Below are positions 41,697-49,627 of a stretch of DNA of 49,732 nt, in pieces. The notes beneath the pieces were generated by a model. It did no database searches. It was not told the origin of the DNA and worked only from the letters and a program-made list of their open reading frames with translations. The position numbers and the translations under genes were made by a program. Every line of letters begins with the position of its first letter. The first letter of the stretch is position 1. Source of the DNA: Bacteroidaceae bacterium (GTDB taxonomy: Bacteria > Bacteroidota > Bacteroidia > Bacteroidales > Bacteroidaceae); contig JAEDNQ010000001.1 in NCBI GenBank assembly GCA_016302435.1, positions 1 through 49,732 of the forward strand, in the 5' to 3' direction.

Positions 41697-42872
41697 TTAT
41701 TTCTTGAAATAAGCGCGGAAGTGTTTGAAGATTTTATCCTTGATGCTGTTTGAGGGCGAGATGTTGTCGCTGCCGGCGAGAGTCTCGATGGCTTTGCGCT
41801 CGTCCTTGGAGAGTGTCTCGGGGATGTAGACGCTGATGTTGATGATCTCGTCTCCTCGCTGGTTGTAGCCGTTGATGTCGGGTATGCCCTTGTTGCGGAG
41901 TCGGAGGACAGTTCCGGGCTGTGTGCCTGAGGGGATGGTGACCTTGGCTTTGCCGTCGACGGTGGGCACTTCAAGAGATATGCCGAGTGCGGCTTGGGGA
42001 ATGGTGAGGAGGAGGTTGTAGACGAGGTCGCAGCCGTCGCGCACGAGTTCGGGGTGTGGCTTCTCCTGCACTACTATCTGTAGGTCGCCGTCTATTCCGT
42101 TGCGGCGTCCAGCTCCTCCCTTGCCCTTGAAGTTGTAGGCATAGCCTTCCACGAGGCCTGCAGGGAGTTCGAGCTCCACCTGCTTCTCGCCCTTGACGAT
42201 GCCTTCGCCGCCACAGTGGGGACACTTGTTTTTGATGATGGTGCCTTCGCCCTGGCACTGGTCGCAGACTGTCTGAGTCTGCATGACTCCGAGCATTGTC
42301 TGACGTGTCTTGTAGACGACACCCTGTCCGTGGCAGGAGGGGCACTGCTCTTCTTTGCCGTCTTCAGAGCCTGAACCGCCACAGTGGGGGCACTTGATGT
42401 CGGTCTTGAGGTTGAACTTCTTTGTGACGCCTTTGACTATCTCGTCTAAGCTGAGCTCGATGCGCATGCGCAGGTCGCGACCCTTGTAGACGGGCTTGCG
42501 TCGCTGTCCGCCTCCGAAGCCGTTGCCTCCGAAGCCTCCAAAACCGCCAAAGCCTCCGAAGCCGGCTCCGCCAAAGATGTCGCCGAAGGCACTGAAGATG
42601 TCGTCCATCGACATGCCTTGTCCGTCGCCGAAGCCGCCTGCTCCTGGACCGAAGGCGTCGGGACCGAACTGGTCGTAGCGCGCGCGTTTGTCGGGGTCGC
42701 GGAGCACATCGTAGGCTTCTGCTGCCTCTTTGAACTTGGCCTCAGCCTCTTTATTGTCTGGGTTGCGGTCGGGGTGGTACTTGATGGCCATCTTCTTGTA
42801 GGCCTTCTTTATCTCGTCTGCGGAAGCTGTCTTGGACACTCCCAGTATCTCGTAGTAGTCTTTCTTTGCCAT
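41697..42872 (-). CDS. dnaJ: Chaperone protein DnaJ
   Basis: The 391-residue co-chaperone stimulates the ATPase of DnaK. The J-domain (1-70) contains the HPD motif in KMAIKYHPDRN. A Gly/Phe-rich stretch (about 72-125, GFGGFGGFGG) follows. Four zinc-binding CxxCxGxG motifs are CPHCGGSG, CPSCHGQG, CDQCQGEG and CPHCGGEG (about 160-235), followed by the C-terminal substrate-binding domains. Length and order are those of class A DnaJ. It is 212 bases behind grpE and has its own promoter-like box. Confidence 0.97.
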   Translation of the reverse strand: MAKKDYYEILGVSKTASADEIKKAYKKMAIKYHPDRNPDNKEAEAKFKEAAEAYDVLRDPDKRARYDQFGPDAFGPGAGGFGDGQGMSMDDIFSAFGDIFGGAGFGGFGGFGGFGGNGFGGGQRRKPVYKGRDLRMRIELSLDEIVKGVTKKFNLKTDIKCPHCGGSGSEDGKEEQCPSCHGQGVVYKTRQTMLGVMQTQTVCDQCQGEGTIIKNKCPHCGGEGIVKGEKQVELELPAGLVEGYAYNFKGKGGAGRRNGIDGDLQIVVQEKPHPELVRDGCDLVYNLLLTIPQAALGISLEVPTVDGKAKVTIPSGTQPGTVLRLRNKGIPDINGYNQRGDEIINISVYIPETLSKDERKAIETLAGSDNISPSNSIKDKIFKHFRAYFKK

Positions 42873-42918
42873 GTGGGAATATGTGGGGTTTCATAAATGT
42901 GCGGAGGACAAAAGACCG

Positions 42919-42926
42919 CAAAGGTA
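42919..42926 (-). promoter_or_regulatory. -7 box TACCTTTG, dnaJ promoter
   Basis: On the minus strand TACCTTTG fits TAnnTTTG and lies 47 bases before the dnaJ start at 42872. dnaJ could thus be expressed apart from grpE. Confidence 0.5.
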
Positions 42927-42944
42927 ATTCAAAAATAGAATTGT

Positions 42945-42963
42945 AATTAATAGAATCTACATT
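42945..42963. repeat. 19-bp repeat flanking dnaJ (copy 2)
   Basis: AATTAATAGAATCTACATT matches 41419-41437 at 17 of 19 positions. Confidence 0.5.
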
Positions 42964-43084
42964 TATTGCATTTTATTTGAACCTGCCTTTATTGCCTTTT
43001 TTTGAACCAGCATAAGCACGTCGAAGCGATGAGGGCTTGTGGGCTCTCGTCGCTTGGCGTGCTTGGCTGGCTAGTCTTTCTGTT

Positions 43085-43660
43085 TTATTCGGCTACGGCT
43101 ACCTTGGCGTAGCGGATGACTTTGTCGTTAAGAGTGTAGCCTGCTGTCAAGCAGTCGATGACTTTGCCTTTCTGGTCAGCAGGCAGACCTGGCACCATGG
43201 CTATGGCCTCGTGGAGGTCGGAGCAGAAGTCGGTGCCGACGACTTCCATCTTCTTGAGTCCTTCCTGAGCGAGGAGCTTGAAAAACTTGTCTATTATGAG
43301 TGAGAGTCCTTCGCGCAGGGCGGCTACGTCTTCGTATTTGTCCATGTTCTCTTGTGCGCGCTCGAGGTCGTCAATGATGGGGAGGAGGGTAGTGATGACT
43401 TTTGATCCGCCGTTCTTGATGAGCTCGGCTTTTTCTTGCATGACGCGCTTGCGGAAGTTGTCAAACTCGGCTGCCTTGTAGAGCTGCTGTTTCTTTAGCT
43501 CTTCTATCTGTGCATAGAGTTTGGCTATCTGTGCCTCGGGTGTGTCTGGGGCTTCTTCCTGTGAGGGTGTGTCGGCAGAGGTCTTGTTGGCAGTGTTGAC
43601 TGTGTCTTTCTCTGTCTCAGGAGTTGATTCCTGTGTTGGGTCTTTTATGTCTTTTTCCAT
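43085..43660 (-). CDS. grpE: Nucleotide exchange factor GrpE
   Basis: The 191-residue protein releases ADP from DnaK. An acidic, disordered N-terminus (about 1-45) is followed by a long helix with the motif LYKAAEFDNFRKRVMQEKAE and a C-terminal beta domain (EVVGTDFCSDLHEAIAMVPG, LTAGYTLNDKVIRYAKVAVA). Length and layout fit GrpE. It lies upstream of dnaJ, the common Bacteroidetes order. A terminator for lysA (43741-43775) precedes it, so it must have its own promoter; none of clear TAnnTTTG type was found. Confidence 0.95.
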   Translation of the reverse strand: MEKDIKDPTQESTPETEKDTVNTANKTSADTPSQEEAPDTPEAQIAKLYAQIEELKKQQLYKAAEFDNFRKRVMQEKAELIKNGGSKVITTLLPIIDDLERAQENMDKYEDVAALREGLSLIIDKFFKLLAQEGLKKMEVVGTDFCSDLHEAIAMVPGLPADQKGKVIDCLTAGYTLNDKVIRYAKVAVAE

Positions 43661-43740
43661 AATTCGTGTGTGTGTTTAGTTAGTGGACTTCCCTGTCTTG
43701 TTGCGGGAACAGGTAAGGGAACATGTGAGTATGACACCAA

Positions 43741-43775
43741 AAAAGATGCCAGTGTCATGTTGGCTGGCATCTTTT
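43741..43775 (-). terminator. Terminator of lysA
   Basis: AAAAGATGCCAG (43741-43752) and CTGGCATCTTTT (43764-43775) form a perfect 12-bp stem with an 11-base loop. On the minus strand a six-T run follows. It lies about 110 bases behind the lysA stop. Confidence 0.85.
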
Positions 43776-43882
43776 CTGACATTATGTCTGCTTGTATGGC
43801 AGATTGTCTTGTATGCAATGTCTTGCCCGTCGGAGGGGGTGAGTGATGGGTGGTGGATAGATGCTGCTCTATAGGTCTCCCT

Positions 43883-45043
43883 TTATTGCAGTTCGTCGCT
43901 TGTGTAGGCTTGTGGGAGCTGGCGGCAGTTGTAGCCAGATGCCATTATCTCTCCGTATGCTCCTGCTGAGAGCATGGCGAGGAGGTCGCCGCGGTGGGTG
44001 CGAGGGAGCTTTATGTCTTTGTCGAAGACATCGCTTGACTCGCAGATGGGTCCTACGACGTCGTATGTCTCTTCGGGCTCGGTGCTGCTGAGGTTGAGTA
44101 TCTTGTGGTGGGCATCGTAGAGGGCAGGGCGGATGAGGTCTGTCATTCCGGCATCGACGATGGCGAACTGCTTGACGGAGCCTTGCTTGACGTAGTTGAC
44201 GCGTGTGATGAGTGCTCCGCACTGTCCGACTACTGCTCGTCCGAGTTCGAAGTGGAGGCTCTGTCCTGGACGGAGCTTGAGGTGGCTGTGGTAGGTGGCG
44301 AAGTAGGAGGCGAAGTCGGGGATGGGGTTTGCCTCGGGTGCGGTGTAGTCTATGCCGAGTCCTCCGCCCACGTTGATTATGTCGAGTGTGATGCCTGCTG
44401 CTTCGAGTCGGTCCTGAAGTTGGTTGATGCGCTCGGCGAGGGCTACGAAGTCGTCCATCTCGAGTATTTGTGAGCCGATGTGGAAGTGGAGTCCTTTGAA
44501 GGCTATGTTGCTCATCTCCTTGCTCTTGGCGATGACTGTCTCCATGTCTTCCATGGCTATGCCGAACTTGTTTTCGGCGAGGCCTGTGGTGATGTTGGCA
44601 TGTGTGTGCGCACCAACGTTGGGGTTGATGCGGAAGCAGACGTTGGCAGTCTTCTGCTTGGCGCATGCTATCTCGTTGATGACTTCGAGTTCTGGTATGC
44701 TCTCTACGTTGAAGCAGAAGATGCCTGCTTCGAGTCCGAGTTCTATCTCCCAGTCGCTCTTGCCGACTCCTGCAAAGACTATCTTGTCGGCTGGAAAGCC
44801 TGCTTTGAGCACCTGCTGTATTTCACCTCCTGAGACGCAGTCGATGCCGAGTCCTGCCTCGTTGATGATGCTGAGGAGCTTAAGGTTGGCATTGGCCTTG
44901 ACGGCGTAGTGCACGTGGTAGTTGGGGTACTTTTGTGTTTCGGCGGTGATGGTTTGGAGTGTCTGGCGGAGCAGGTCAGTGTCGTAGTAGTAGAAGGGGG
45001 TCTTGACCTGTGCGAGTCTGGCAGTGGGGAATGTGATGGACAT
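43883..45043 (-). CDS. lysA: Diaminopimelate decarboxylase
   Basis: The enzyme is about 386 residues and PLP-dependent; it makes L-lysine from meso-diaminopimelate. The PLP-Lys lies in HVHYAVKANANLKLL. GLGIDCVSGGEIQ, HFHIGSQI and the GGGLGIDY phosphate-binding loop follow. The C-terminal active-site part is VGPICESSDVFDKD with AYGEIMASGYN. Family fold: alanine racemase-like barrel followed by a beta-domain. The start at 45043 was chosen because the family sequence begins there; 18 codons upstream to 45097 are CA-rich leader. It follows lysC, so lysine synthesis is clustered. Confidence 0.95.
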   Translation of the reverse strand: MSITFPTARLAQVKTPFYYYDTDLLRQTLQTITAETQKYPNYHVHYAVKANANLKLLSIINEAGLGIDCVSGGEIQQVLKAGFPADKIVFAGVGKSDWEIELGLEAGIFCFNVESIPELEVINEIACAKQKTANVCFRINPNVGAHTHANITTGLAENKFGIAMEDMETVIAKSKEMSNIAFKGLHFHIGSQILEMDDFVALAERINQLQDRLEAAGITLDIINVGGGLGIDYTAPEANPIPDFASYFATYHSHLKLRPGQSLHFELGRAVVGQCGALITRVNYVKQGSVKQFAIVDAGMTDLIRPALYDAHHKILNLSSTEPEETYDVVGPICESSDVFDKDIKLPRTHRGDLLAMLSAGAYGEIMASGYNCRQLPQAYTSDELQ

Positions 45044-45140
45044 GATGGTAGTGGTGTTGTTTTTTTGTGTATGTGATGTATGGGTAGGCGTCGGCATGGG
45101 TGGTATGCCGGCGCCTGTGTGGTAAAGTTTGTTGTTCTCA

Positions 45141-45230
45141 GCTGATGAGTTGTGTAAACATTATCTCTTAATTGATGAGTTGTGTAAACATTTTCTCTCA
45201 GCTGAATAGGTATGTAAACATTTTTTTCTT
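45141..45230. repeat. 30-bp tandem repeat, three copies, behind lysC
   Basis: Units start at 45141, 45171 and 45201 (each about GMTGATGAGTTGTGTAAACA plus a T/C-rich tail). The next sequence, 45231 onward, is the end of lysC and resembles the unit too (AATTGAAGAGGTTGTC). On the minus strand the repeat follows the lysC stop directly. Confidence 0.9.
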
Positions 45231-46542
45231 AATTGAAGAGGTTGTCTGAGAGAGCTTGGAGTGCGCGCTGCTTGTCTTGCGCGGAGATGAGGAATGAGAT
45301 GTTGTGGTCAGAGCCTCCGTATGAGATCATGTGTACGGGCACTTCTTTGAGTGCTTCTGTAGCTTTGCTCTCGAATCCGACATTGTCAGACTGGAGGTCG
45401 CCTACGACGCAGATGATGCACATGTCGTGGTATATCTGTACGTGGCCGAACTTCTTGAGCTCGTCGACGATGGTGTTGAGGTTGGCTGTGTTGTCGATGG
45501 AGACGCTGACGCCTACCTCGGAGGTGGTGATCATGTCGATGGAAGTCTTGTATGTCTCAAAGATTTCGAATACTTTGCGCAGGAAGCCGTAGGCGAGCAG
45601 CATGCGTGAGGATGTGATGCGTATGGCTGTGATGTTGTCCTTGGCTGCCACGGCCTTTATCTTGCCCTGTTCTGTCTCGTTGCTGATGATGGTGCCAGGG
45701 GCTGTGGGGTCCATGGTGTTGAGGAGCTTGACGGGTATGCCTGCATATTTTGCTGGCTGCACGCATGTGGGGTGGAGTATCTTGGCACCGAAGTAGGCGA
45801 GTTCGGCTGCTTCCTCGAAGTGGAGGTGGTTGACGGGTGAGGTGTTCTTGACGAAGCGTGGGTCGTTGTTGTGCATGCCGTCGATGTCGGTCCATATCTG
45901 TATCTCAGAAGCTCCTACGGCTGCTCCGATGAGTGATGCGCTGTAGTCGGAGCCGCCACGCTGGAGGTTGTCTATCTCTCCGTAGGCGTTGCGACAGATG
46001 AAGCCCTGTGTGATGTATATCTCTTTGCCTGGAACGGCATTGAGCTGGTCGTGGATTTTCTCCCTTATGTATTCGAGGTCGGGCTCAGAGTTCTTGTCTG
46101 TGCGCATGAACTCGAGGGCTGGTATGAGGGCAGCGTTGTAGCCTTGTTCGAGGAGGTAGTTTGTCACCATGTTGGTGGAGATGATTTCTCCCTGTCCGAC
46201 GATGATTTTCTCTTCGAACATGGTGAAGATGCCCTTGGTGAAGGAGCGCAGGTAGTTGAACTCTTCTTTGAGGAAGGCCAGTGTCTGCTGTTTCATGGCG
46301 TCGGTGGTGTAGAGTTCGTCTACGTGCTTGCGGTATTTCTTTTCGAGAACATTGATGGTCTCGTTGGCTCCTTCTGGATTTTTCTTGTAGAGATAGTCTG
46401 AAATCTCCACGAGAGAGTTTGTTGTGCCTGACATTGCGGAGAGGACAACTATTTTCTGTTCTCCGTCTGTGATGAGTTTTACGACATCCTTCATGCGCTG
46501 AGGGGTGCCGACGGATGTTCCGCCAAACTTCAGTACTTTCAT
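45229..46542 (-). CDS. lysC: Aspartate kinase (lysine/threonine pathway)
   Basis: The 437-residue enzyme phosphorylates aspartate, the first step to lysine, threonine and methionine. The N-terminus MKVLKFGGTSVGTPQRMKDV is the family signature. Further landmarks are LSAMSGTTNSLVEIS, GRGGSDYSA-like LQRGGSDYSASLIGAA, and IWTDIDGMHNNDPRFV. Two C-terminal ACT regulatory domains (about 300-437, with AAKDNITAIRITSSRML and HMISYGGSDHNISFLIS) suggest feedback control by an amino acid. The start at 46542 was chosen over 46635 because the family begins there. The last codons run into the 30-bp repeat. Confidence 0.95.
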   Translation of the reverse strand: MKVLKFGGTSVGTPQRMKDVVKLITDGEQKIVVLSAMSGTTNSLVEISDYLYKKNPEGANETINVLEKKYRKHVDELYTTDAMKQQTLAFLKEEFNYLRSFTKGIFTMFEEKIIVGQGEIISTNMVTNYLLEQGYNAALIPALEFMRTDKNSEPDLEYIREKIHDQLNAVPGKEIYITQGFICRNAYGEIDNLQRGGSDYSASLIGAAVGASEIQIWTDIDGMHNNDPRFVKNTSPVNHLHFEEAAELAYFGAKILHPTCVQPAKYAGIPVKLLNTMDPTAPGTIISNETEQGKIKAVAAKDNITAIRITSSRMLLAYGFLRKVFEIFETYKTSIDMITTSEVGVSVSIDNTANLNTIVDELKKFGHVQIYHDMCIICVVGDLQSDNVGFESKATEALKEVPVHMISYGGSDHNISFLISAQDKQRALQALSDNLFN

Positions 46543-46615
46543 TGCTTCTTTTGTATGTGTGTGTATGATGATGTTTATTTTTTCTTTTTCTATTGTCCCT
46601 TTTTCTGCCCTTGGC

Positions 46616-46703
46616 CTGTTAACGGAATAACTCATTAACCCATTAACCTGTTAGCCAATTAACCCATTAACGGGATAACCAATTAACCTGTTAACCCATT
46701 AAC
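46616..46703. repeat. 8-bp tandem repeat, eleven copies
   Basis: Eleven 8-bp units of the form NNNTTAAC (CCATTAAC, CAATTAAC, CTGTTAAC, GGGATAAC) run without a break between the FtsE-like stop (46709) and the lysC start. A longer-order pattern in which CTGTTAAC recurs every four to five units is visible. Confidence 0.95.
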
Positions 46704-46708
46704 CCTTA

Positions 46709-47383
46709 CTATTCGCTTACCTCTTTGAGCTGGTGGTCTTCACACTTGAGCATGCGTCCGGGGTACATCTCGATGAGCTGCATGTTGTGAGTGATGATGA
46801 TTACGGTGCTGCCGGCTTTGCATATCTGCATGAGCAGTTCGGTTATCTGTTTTCCTGTTTCGAGGTCGAGGTTGCCTGTAGGCTCGTCGGCGAGGATGAG
46901 TTTGGGTCTGTTGAGTATGGCTCGTGCTATGACGATGCGCTGTTGTTCGCCTCCTGACAGTTCGGATGGCATCTTGTAGCCTTTAGTGGACATGCCTACG
47001 AGTTGGAGCACATCGCTGATGCGCTGGTTTATGTCGACTTTGTTTTTCCATCCTGTGGCTTTGAGGACGAAGCGGAGGTTGGCGTCCACGCTGCGGTCGG
47101 TAAGGAGCTGGAAGTCTTGGAAGATGATGCCGAGTTTCTTGCGCAGTTCGGGCAGGCGTGATTGCTTTAGTGTGGTCATGTCATAACCCATGACTTCTGC
47201 TTCGCCTTCGCTGATGGGCAGTTCGCCATAGAGAGTCTTGAGCAGTGAGCTCTTGCCTGTGCCAACCTTGCCTGTGATGTAGACGAACTCGCCTTCTTCA
47301 ATCTGGAGGTTGACATTGTTGAGCACGAGCTGCTCTTCTTGGTAGACGTTGACGTTTTTGTAGTCTATGAGTTTCATGATCAT
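46709..47383 (-). CDS. ftsE: FtsE-like ABC transporter ATP-binding protein
   Basis: The 224-residue cytoplasmic ATPase has Walker A GKVGTGKSSLLKTL (about 38-50), Q-loop GIIFQDFQLLTDRSV, the signature LSGGEQQRIVIARAIL, Walker B LILADEPTGNLD and H-loop VIIITHN. The motif FQDFQLL and the short length are typical of FtsE, the ATPase that works with FtsX in cell division. No ftsX is adjacent; in Bacteroidetes the two genes are often apart. The start may be Met-1 or Met-3 (47377). It lies 56 bases behind hisIE and is followed by the 8-bp repeat. Confidence 0.85.
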   Translation of the reverse strand: MIMKLIDYKNVNVYQEEQLVLNNVNLQIEEGEFVYITGKVGTGKSSLLKTLYGELPISEGEAEVMGYDMTTLKQSRLPELRKKLGIIFQDFQLLTDRSVDANLRFVLKATGWKNKVDINQRISDVLQLVGMSTKGYKMPSELSGGEQQRIVIARAILNRPKLILADEPTGNLDLETGKQITELLMQICKAGSTVIIITHNMQLIEMYPGRMLKCEDHQLKEVSE

Positions 47384-47438
47384 GGTGTGGGTTTAGGAGG
47401 GGTGATGTGTGTCTTAGTGCTTATGCCTGCATTGTGCA

Positions 47439-48050
47439 TTAGTGCTTATGCCAGTTGGGGTCGTGGCGTTCGGCCAATTCGGCTGCAAGGTCTTCGATGG
47501 TGAGACCTTTGGAGGTGAGGAGGACGATGAGGTGGTAGAGCATGTCGGAGGCTTCGTAGACGAGTCGTTCGTTGTTGTTGGCTACGGCTTCGATGACGGC
47601 TTCGAGGGCTTCTTCTCCCACTTTCTGTGCCATGCGGTGGCAACCGTCTCGGAAGAGCGATGTGGTGTAGCTGCCTTCGGGCATTTCCTCGTGTCTTTTC
47701 TCGATGAATCGCTGCAGCTCGACGAGGAACATGATGGGGTTGTCGTTTTTCTCGTTCCAGCATGTGTCGGCTCCTGTGTGGCATACGGGTCCTACGGGGT
47801 TGGCCTTGATGAGGAGTGTGTCCTTGTCGCAGTCGTTGAGAATCTCCACGACGTTGAGGAAGTTGCCGCTGGTCTCTCCCTTTGTCCAGAGAGTGTTGCG
47901 TGTGCGGCTATAGAATGTCACCTTGCCTGTTTCTACTGTCTTGTTGTATGCCTCTTCGTTCATGAATCCGAGCATGAGCACTTTGAGTGTCTTGGCGTCC
48001 TGCACGATGGCAGGTACGAGACCGTTCATCTTGTTGAAATCGATTTCCAT
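47439..48050 (-). CDS. hisI: Bifunctional PR-AMP cyclohydrolase/PR-ATP pyrophosphatase
   Basis: The 203-residue HisIE fusion carries out histidine synthesis steps 2 and 3. The N-terminal HisI domain (about 1-110) shows VLMLGFMNEEAYNKTVETGK, FYSRTRNTLWTKGETSGN and the metal-binding CDKDTLLIKANPVGPVCHTG with DTCW. The C-terminal HisE domain (about 110-203) shows EGSYTTSLFRDGCHRMAQKV, GEEALE and EASDMLYHLIVLL. Length fits. It is 73 bases behind hisF and in the same cluster as hisA and hisF. Confidence 0.95.
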   Translation of the reverse strand: MEIDFNKMNGLVPAIVQDAKTLKVLMLGFMNEEAYNKTVETGKVTFYSRTRNTLWTKGETSGNFLNVVEILNDCDKDTLLIKANPVGPVCHTGADTCWNEKNDNPIMFLVELQRFIEKRHEEMPEGSYTTSLFRDGCHRMAQKVGEEALEAVIEAVANNNERLVYEASDMLYHLIVLLTSKGLTIEDLAAELAERHDPNWHKH

Positions 48051-48123
48051 TATCTATTATATAATATGTGTATGTTGAGTTGCTGAACATAAATTGGTGT
48101 GTGAGGGAGGGAGAGCGTGTGGG

Positions 48124-48915
48124 TCAGAGTCGGACATTGATGCCGTTGTCTGCCAGGTATGCCTTGAGCTCCGGGATGGGTATCTCGCCGAAGTGGAAGA
48201 CGCTGGCAGCGAGGGCTGCATCGCTGTGTCCGTTGGCGAAGGTGTTGAGGAAGTGCTCTTTGCATCCGGCTCCTCCCGAGGCGATGACGGGTATGGTGAG
48301 CAGGTCGGAGAGTTTGCGCAGGGCTGCGTCGGCAAATCCGTTTTTCACTCCGTCGTGGTTCATGGACGTGAAGAGTATCTCTCCTGCTCCGCGTTCGTTG
48401 ACTTCTTTTGCCCAGTCGAAGAGGCGGCGTTCTGTGGGTACTCTGCCGCCGTTGATGTGGCATATCCACTCTCCGTCGATGTTGGGGTCACCGTTGGGGT
48501 GGATAATGTCGTCCACGCACTTGGCGTCGATGGCTACGACGCACACTTGGCTGCCGAAGTGTGTGGCTATCTCGTCTATGAGGCCGGGGTTGCGGAGGGC
48601 TGCTGAGTTGATGCTCACCTTGTCGGCTCCAGCGTTGAGTAGTCGGTCGACGTCGCTGAGTTCGTTGATGCCTCCTCCCACGGTGAAGGGTATGTTGATT
48701 TCTTGCGCTATGCGCTTGACGAGCTGTGTGAAGGTCTTGCGTCCTTCGTGTGAGGCTGTGATGTCGAGGTAGACGAGTTCGTCAGCTCCCTGTCTGCTGT
48801 ATGTTTTGCCGAGTTCGATGGGGTCTCCTGCTTGTCGCAGGTTGAGGAAGTTGGTGCCTTTGACGGTTTGTCCGTCTTTGATGTCGAGGCATGGTATGAT
48901 GCGTTTAGCCAACAT
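48124..48915 (-). CDS. hisF: Imidazole glycerol phosphate synthase cyclase subunit
   Basis: The protein is about 263 residues, a TIM barrel. With HisH it makes imidazole glycerol phosphate and AICAR. Landmarks are the N-terminal AKRIIPCLDIKDGQTVKGTN (Asp-11-type catalytic residue), VGGGINELSDVDRLLNAGAD, GEILFTSMNHDGVKNGFA (second Asp) and VIASGGAGCKEHF. The start at 48915 was preferred to 48933 because the family begins MLAKRI. It overlaps the hisA stop by 11 bases. No hisH is seen within the window. Confidence 0.95.
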   Translation of the reverse strand: MLAKRIIPCLDIKDGQTVKGTNFLNLRQAGDPIELGKTYSRQGADELVYLDITASHEGRKTFTQLVKRIAQEINIPFTVGGGINELSDVDRLLNAGADKVSINSAALRNPGLIDEIATHFGSQVCVVAIDAKCVDDIIHPNGDPNIDGEWICHINGGRVPTERRLFDWAKEVNERGAGEILFTSMNHDGVKNGFADAALRKLSDLLTIPVIASGGAGCKEHFLNTFANGHSDAALAASVFHFGEIPIPELKAYLADNGINVRL

Positions 48916-49627
48916 ATTTCTCCAGTTCTTCAAGTGTTATTTTTCCTTCGTAGATGGCTTTGCCGAAGACAACTGCAGGTATGCCGGCTTCGTTGAGCCT
49001 GTCTATGTCTTCTATGCAGCTGACGCCTCCGCTGGCTATGAGGTACATGTCTTGGAACTCAGCCATGATGTCTTTGTAGAGTTGGATGGCTGGACCTTGG
49101 AGCATGCCGTCTCTGCTGATGTCGGTGCACAGGACATTGTCCACTCCCTTGCTGACATATTTTCTGAGGAATGGCATGAGTTGGTCTTCACCTTCTTCTT
49201 TCCATCCGTTGATGCTGATGAGTCCGTTTTTGACGTCAGCTCCGAGGATGATCTTGTTGTCGTTGTATTTTTCGAGCCATGAGGCGAAGAGGTCGGGCTC
49301 CTTGACTGCCACGCTGCCTATGGTCACCATGGTGGCTCCGCTGGCGAAGGCTATGTCGATGTCGCTGTCGGACTTGATGCCACCGCCGAAGTCGATGACG
49401 AGGCTGGTGTGGTCGGCTATCTTCTCTATGGTCTTGTAGTTGACGATGTGTCGCGAGCGAGCTCCGTCGAGGTCGACTGTGTGGAGGCGTGTGATGCCGT
49501 GTGCCTCAAACATCTTGGCCACTTCCACGGGGTCTTCGTTGTAGATTTTCTTGGTGTCATAGTCGCCTTGTGTGAGGCGAACGCATTTGCCGTCTATGAT
49601 GTCTATGGCGGGGATAATGTCAATCAT
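48905..49627 (-). CDS. hisA: ProFAR isomerase HisA
   Basis: The 240-residue TIM barrel isomerises ProFAR to PRFAR, the step before HisFH. Landmarks are the N-terminal IIPAIDIIDGKCVRLTQGDY (catalytic Asp and the GDY motif), HTVDLDGAR, IDFGGGIKSDSDID, CTDISRDGMLQGP (second Asp) and IASGGVSCIEDI. It is the first gene of the hisA-hisF-hisIE cluster seen in the window; hisH and other his genes probably lie to the right. Confidence 0.95.
   Translation of the reverse strand: MIDIIPAIDIIDGKCVRLTQGDYDTKKIYNEDPVEVAKMFEAHGITRLHTVDLDGARSRHIVNYKTIEKIADHTSLVIDFGGGIKSDSDIDIAFASGATMVTIGSVAVKEPDLFASWLEKYNDNKIILGADVKNGLISINGWKEEGEDQLMPFLRKYVSKGVDNVLCTDISRDGMLQGPAIQLYKDIMAEFQDMYLIASGGVSCIEDIDRLNEAGIPAVVFGKAIYEGKITLEELEKYVG

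Noticed and set aside
43661..43740. Heat-shock (CIRCE or sigma-32 type) site before grpE
   Set aside because: No CIRCE inverted repeat and no clear promoter consensus could be found.
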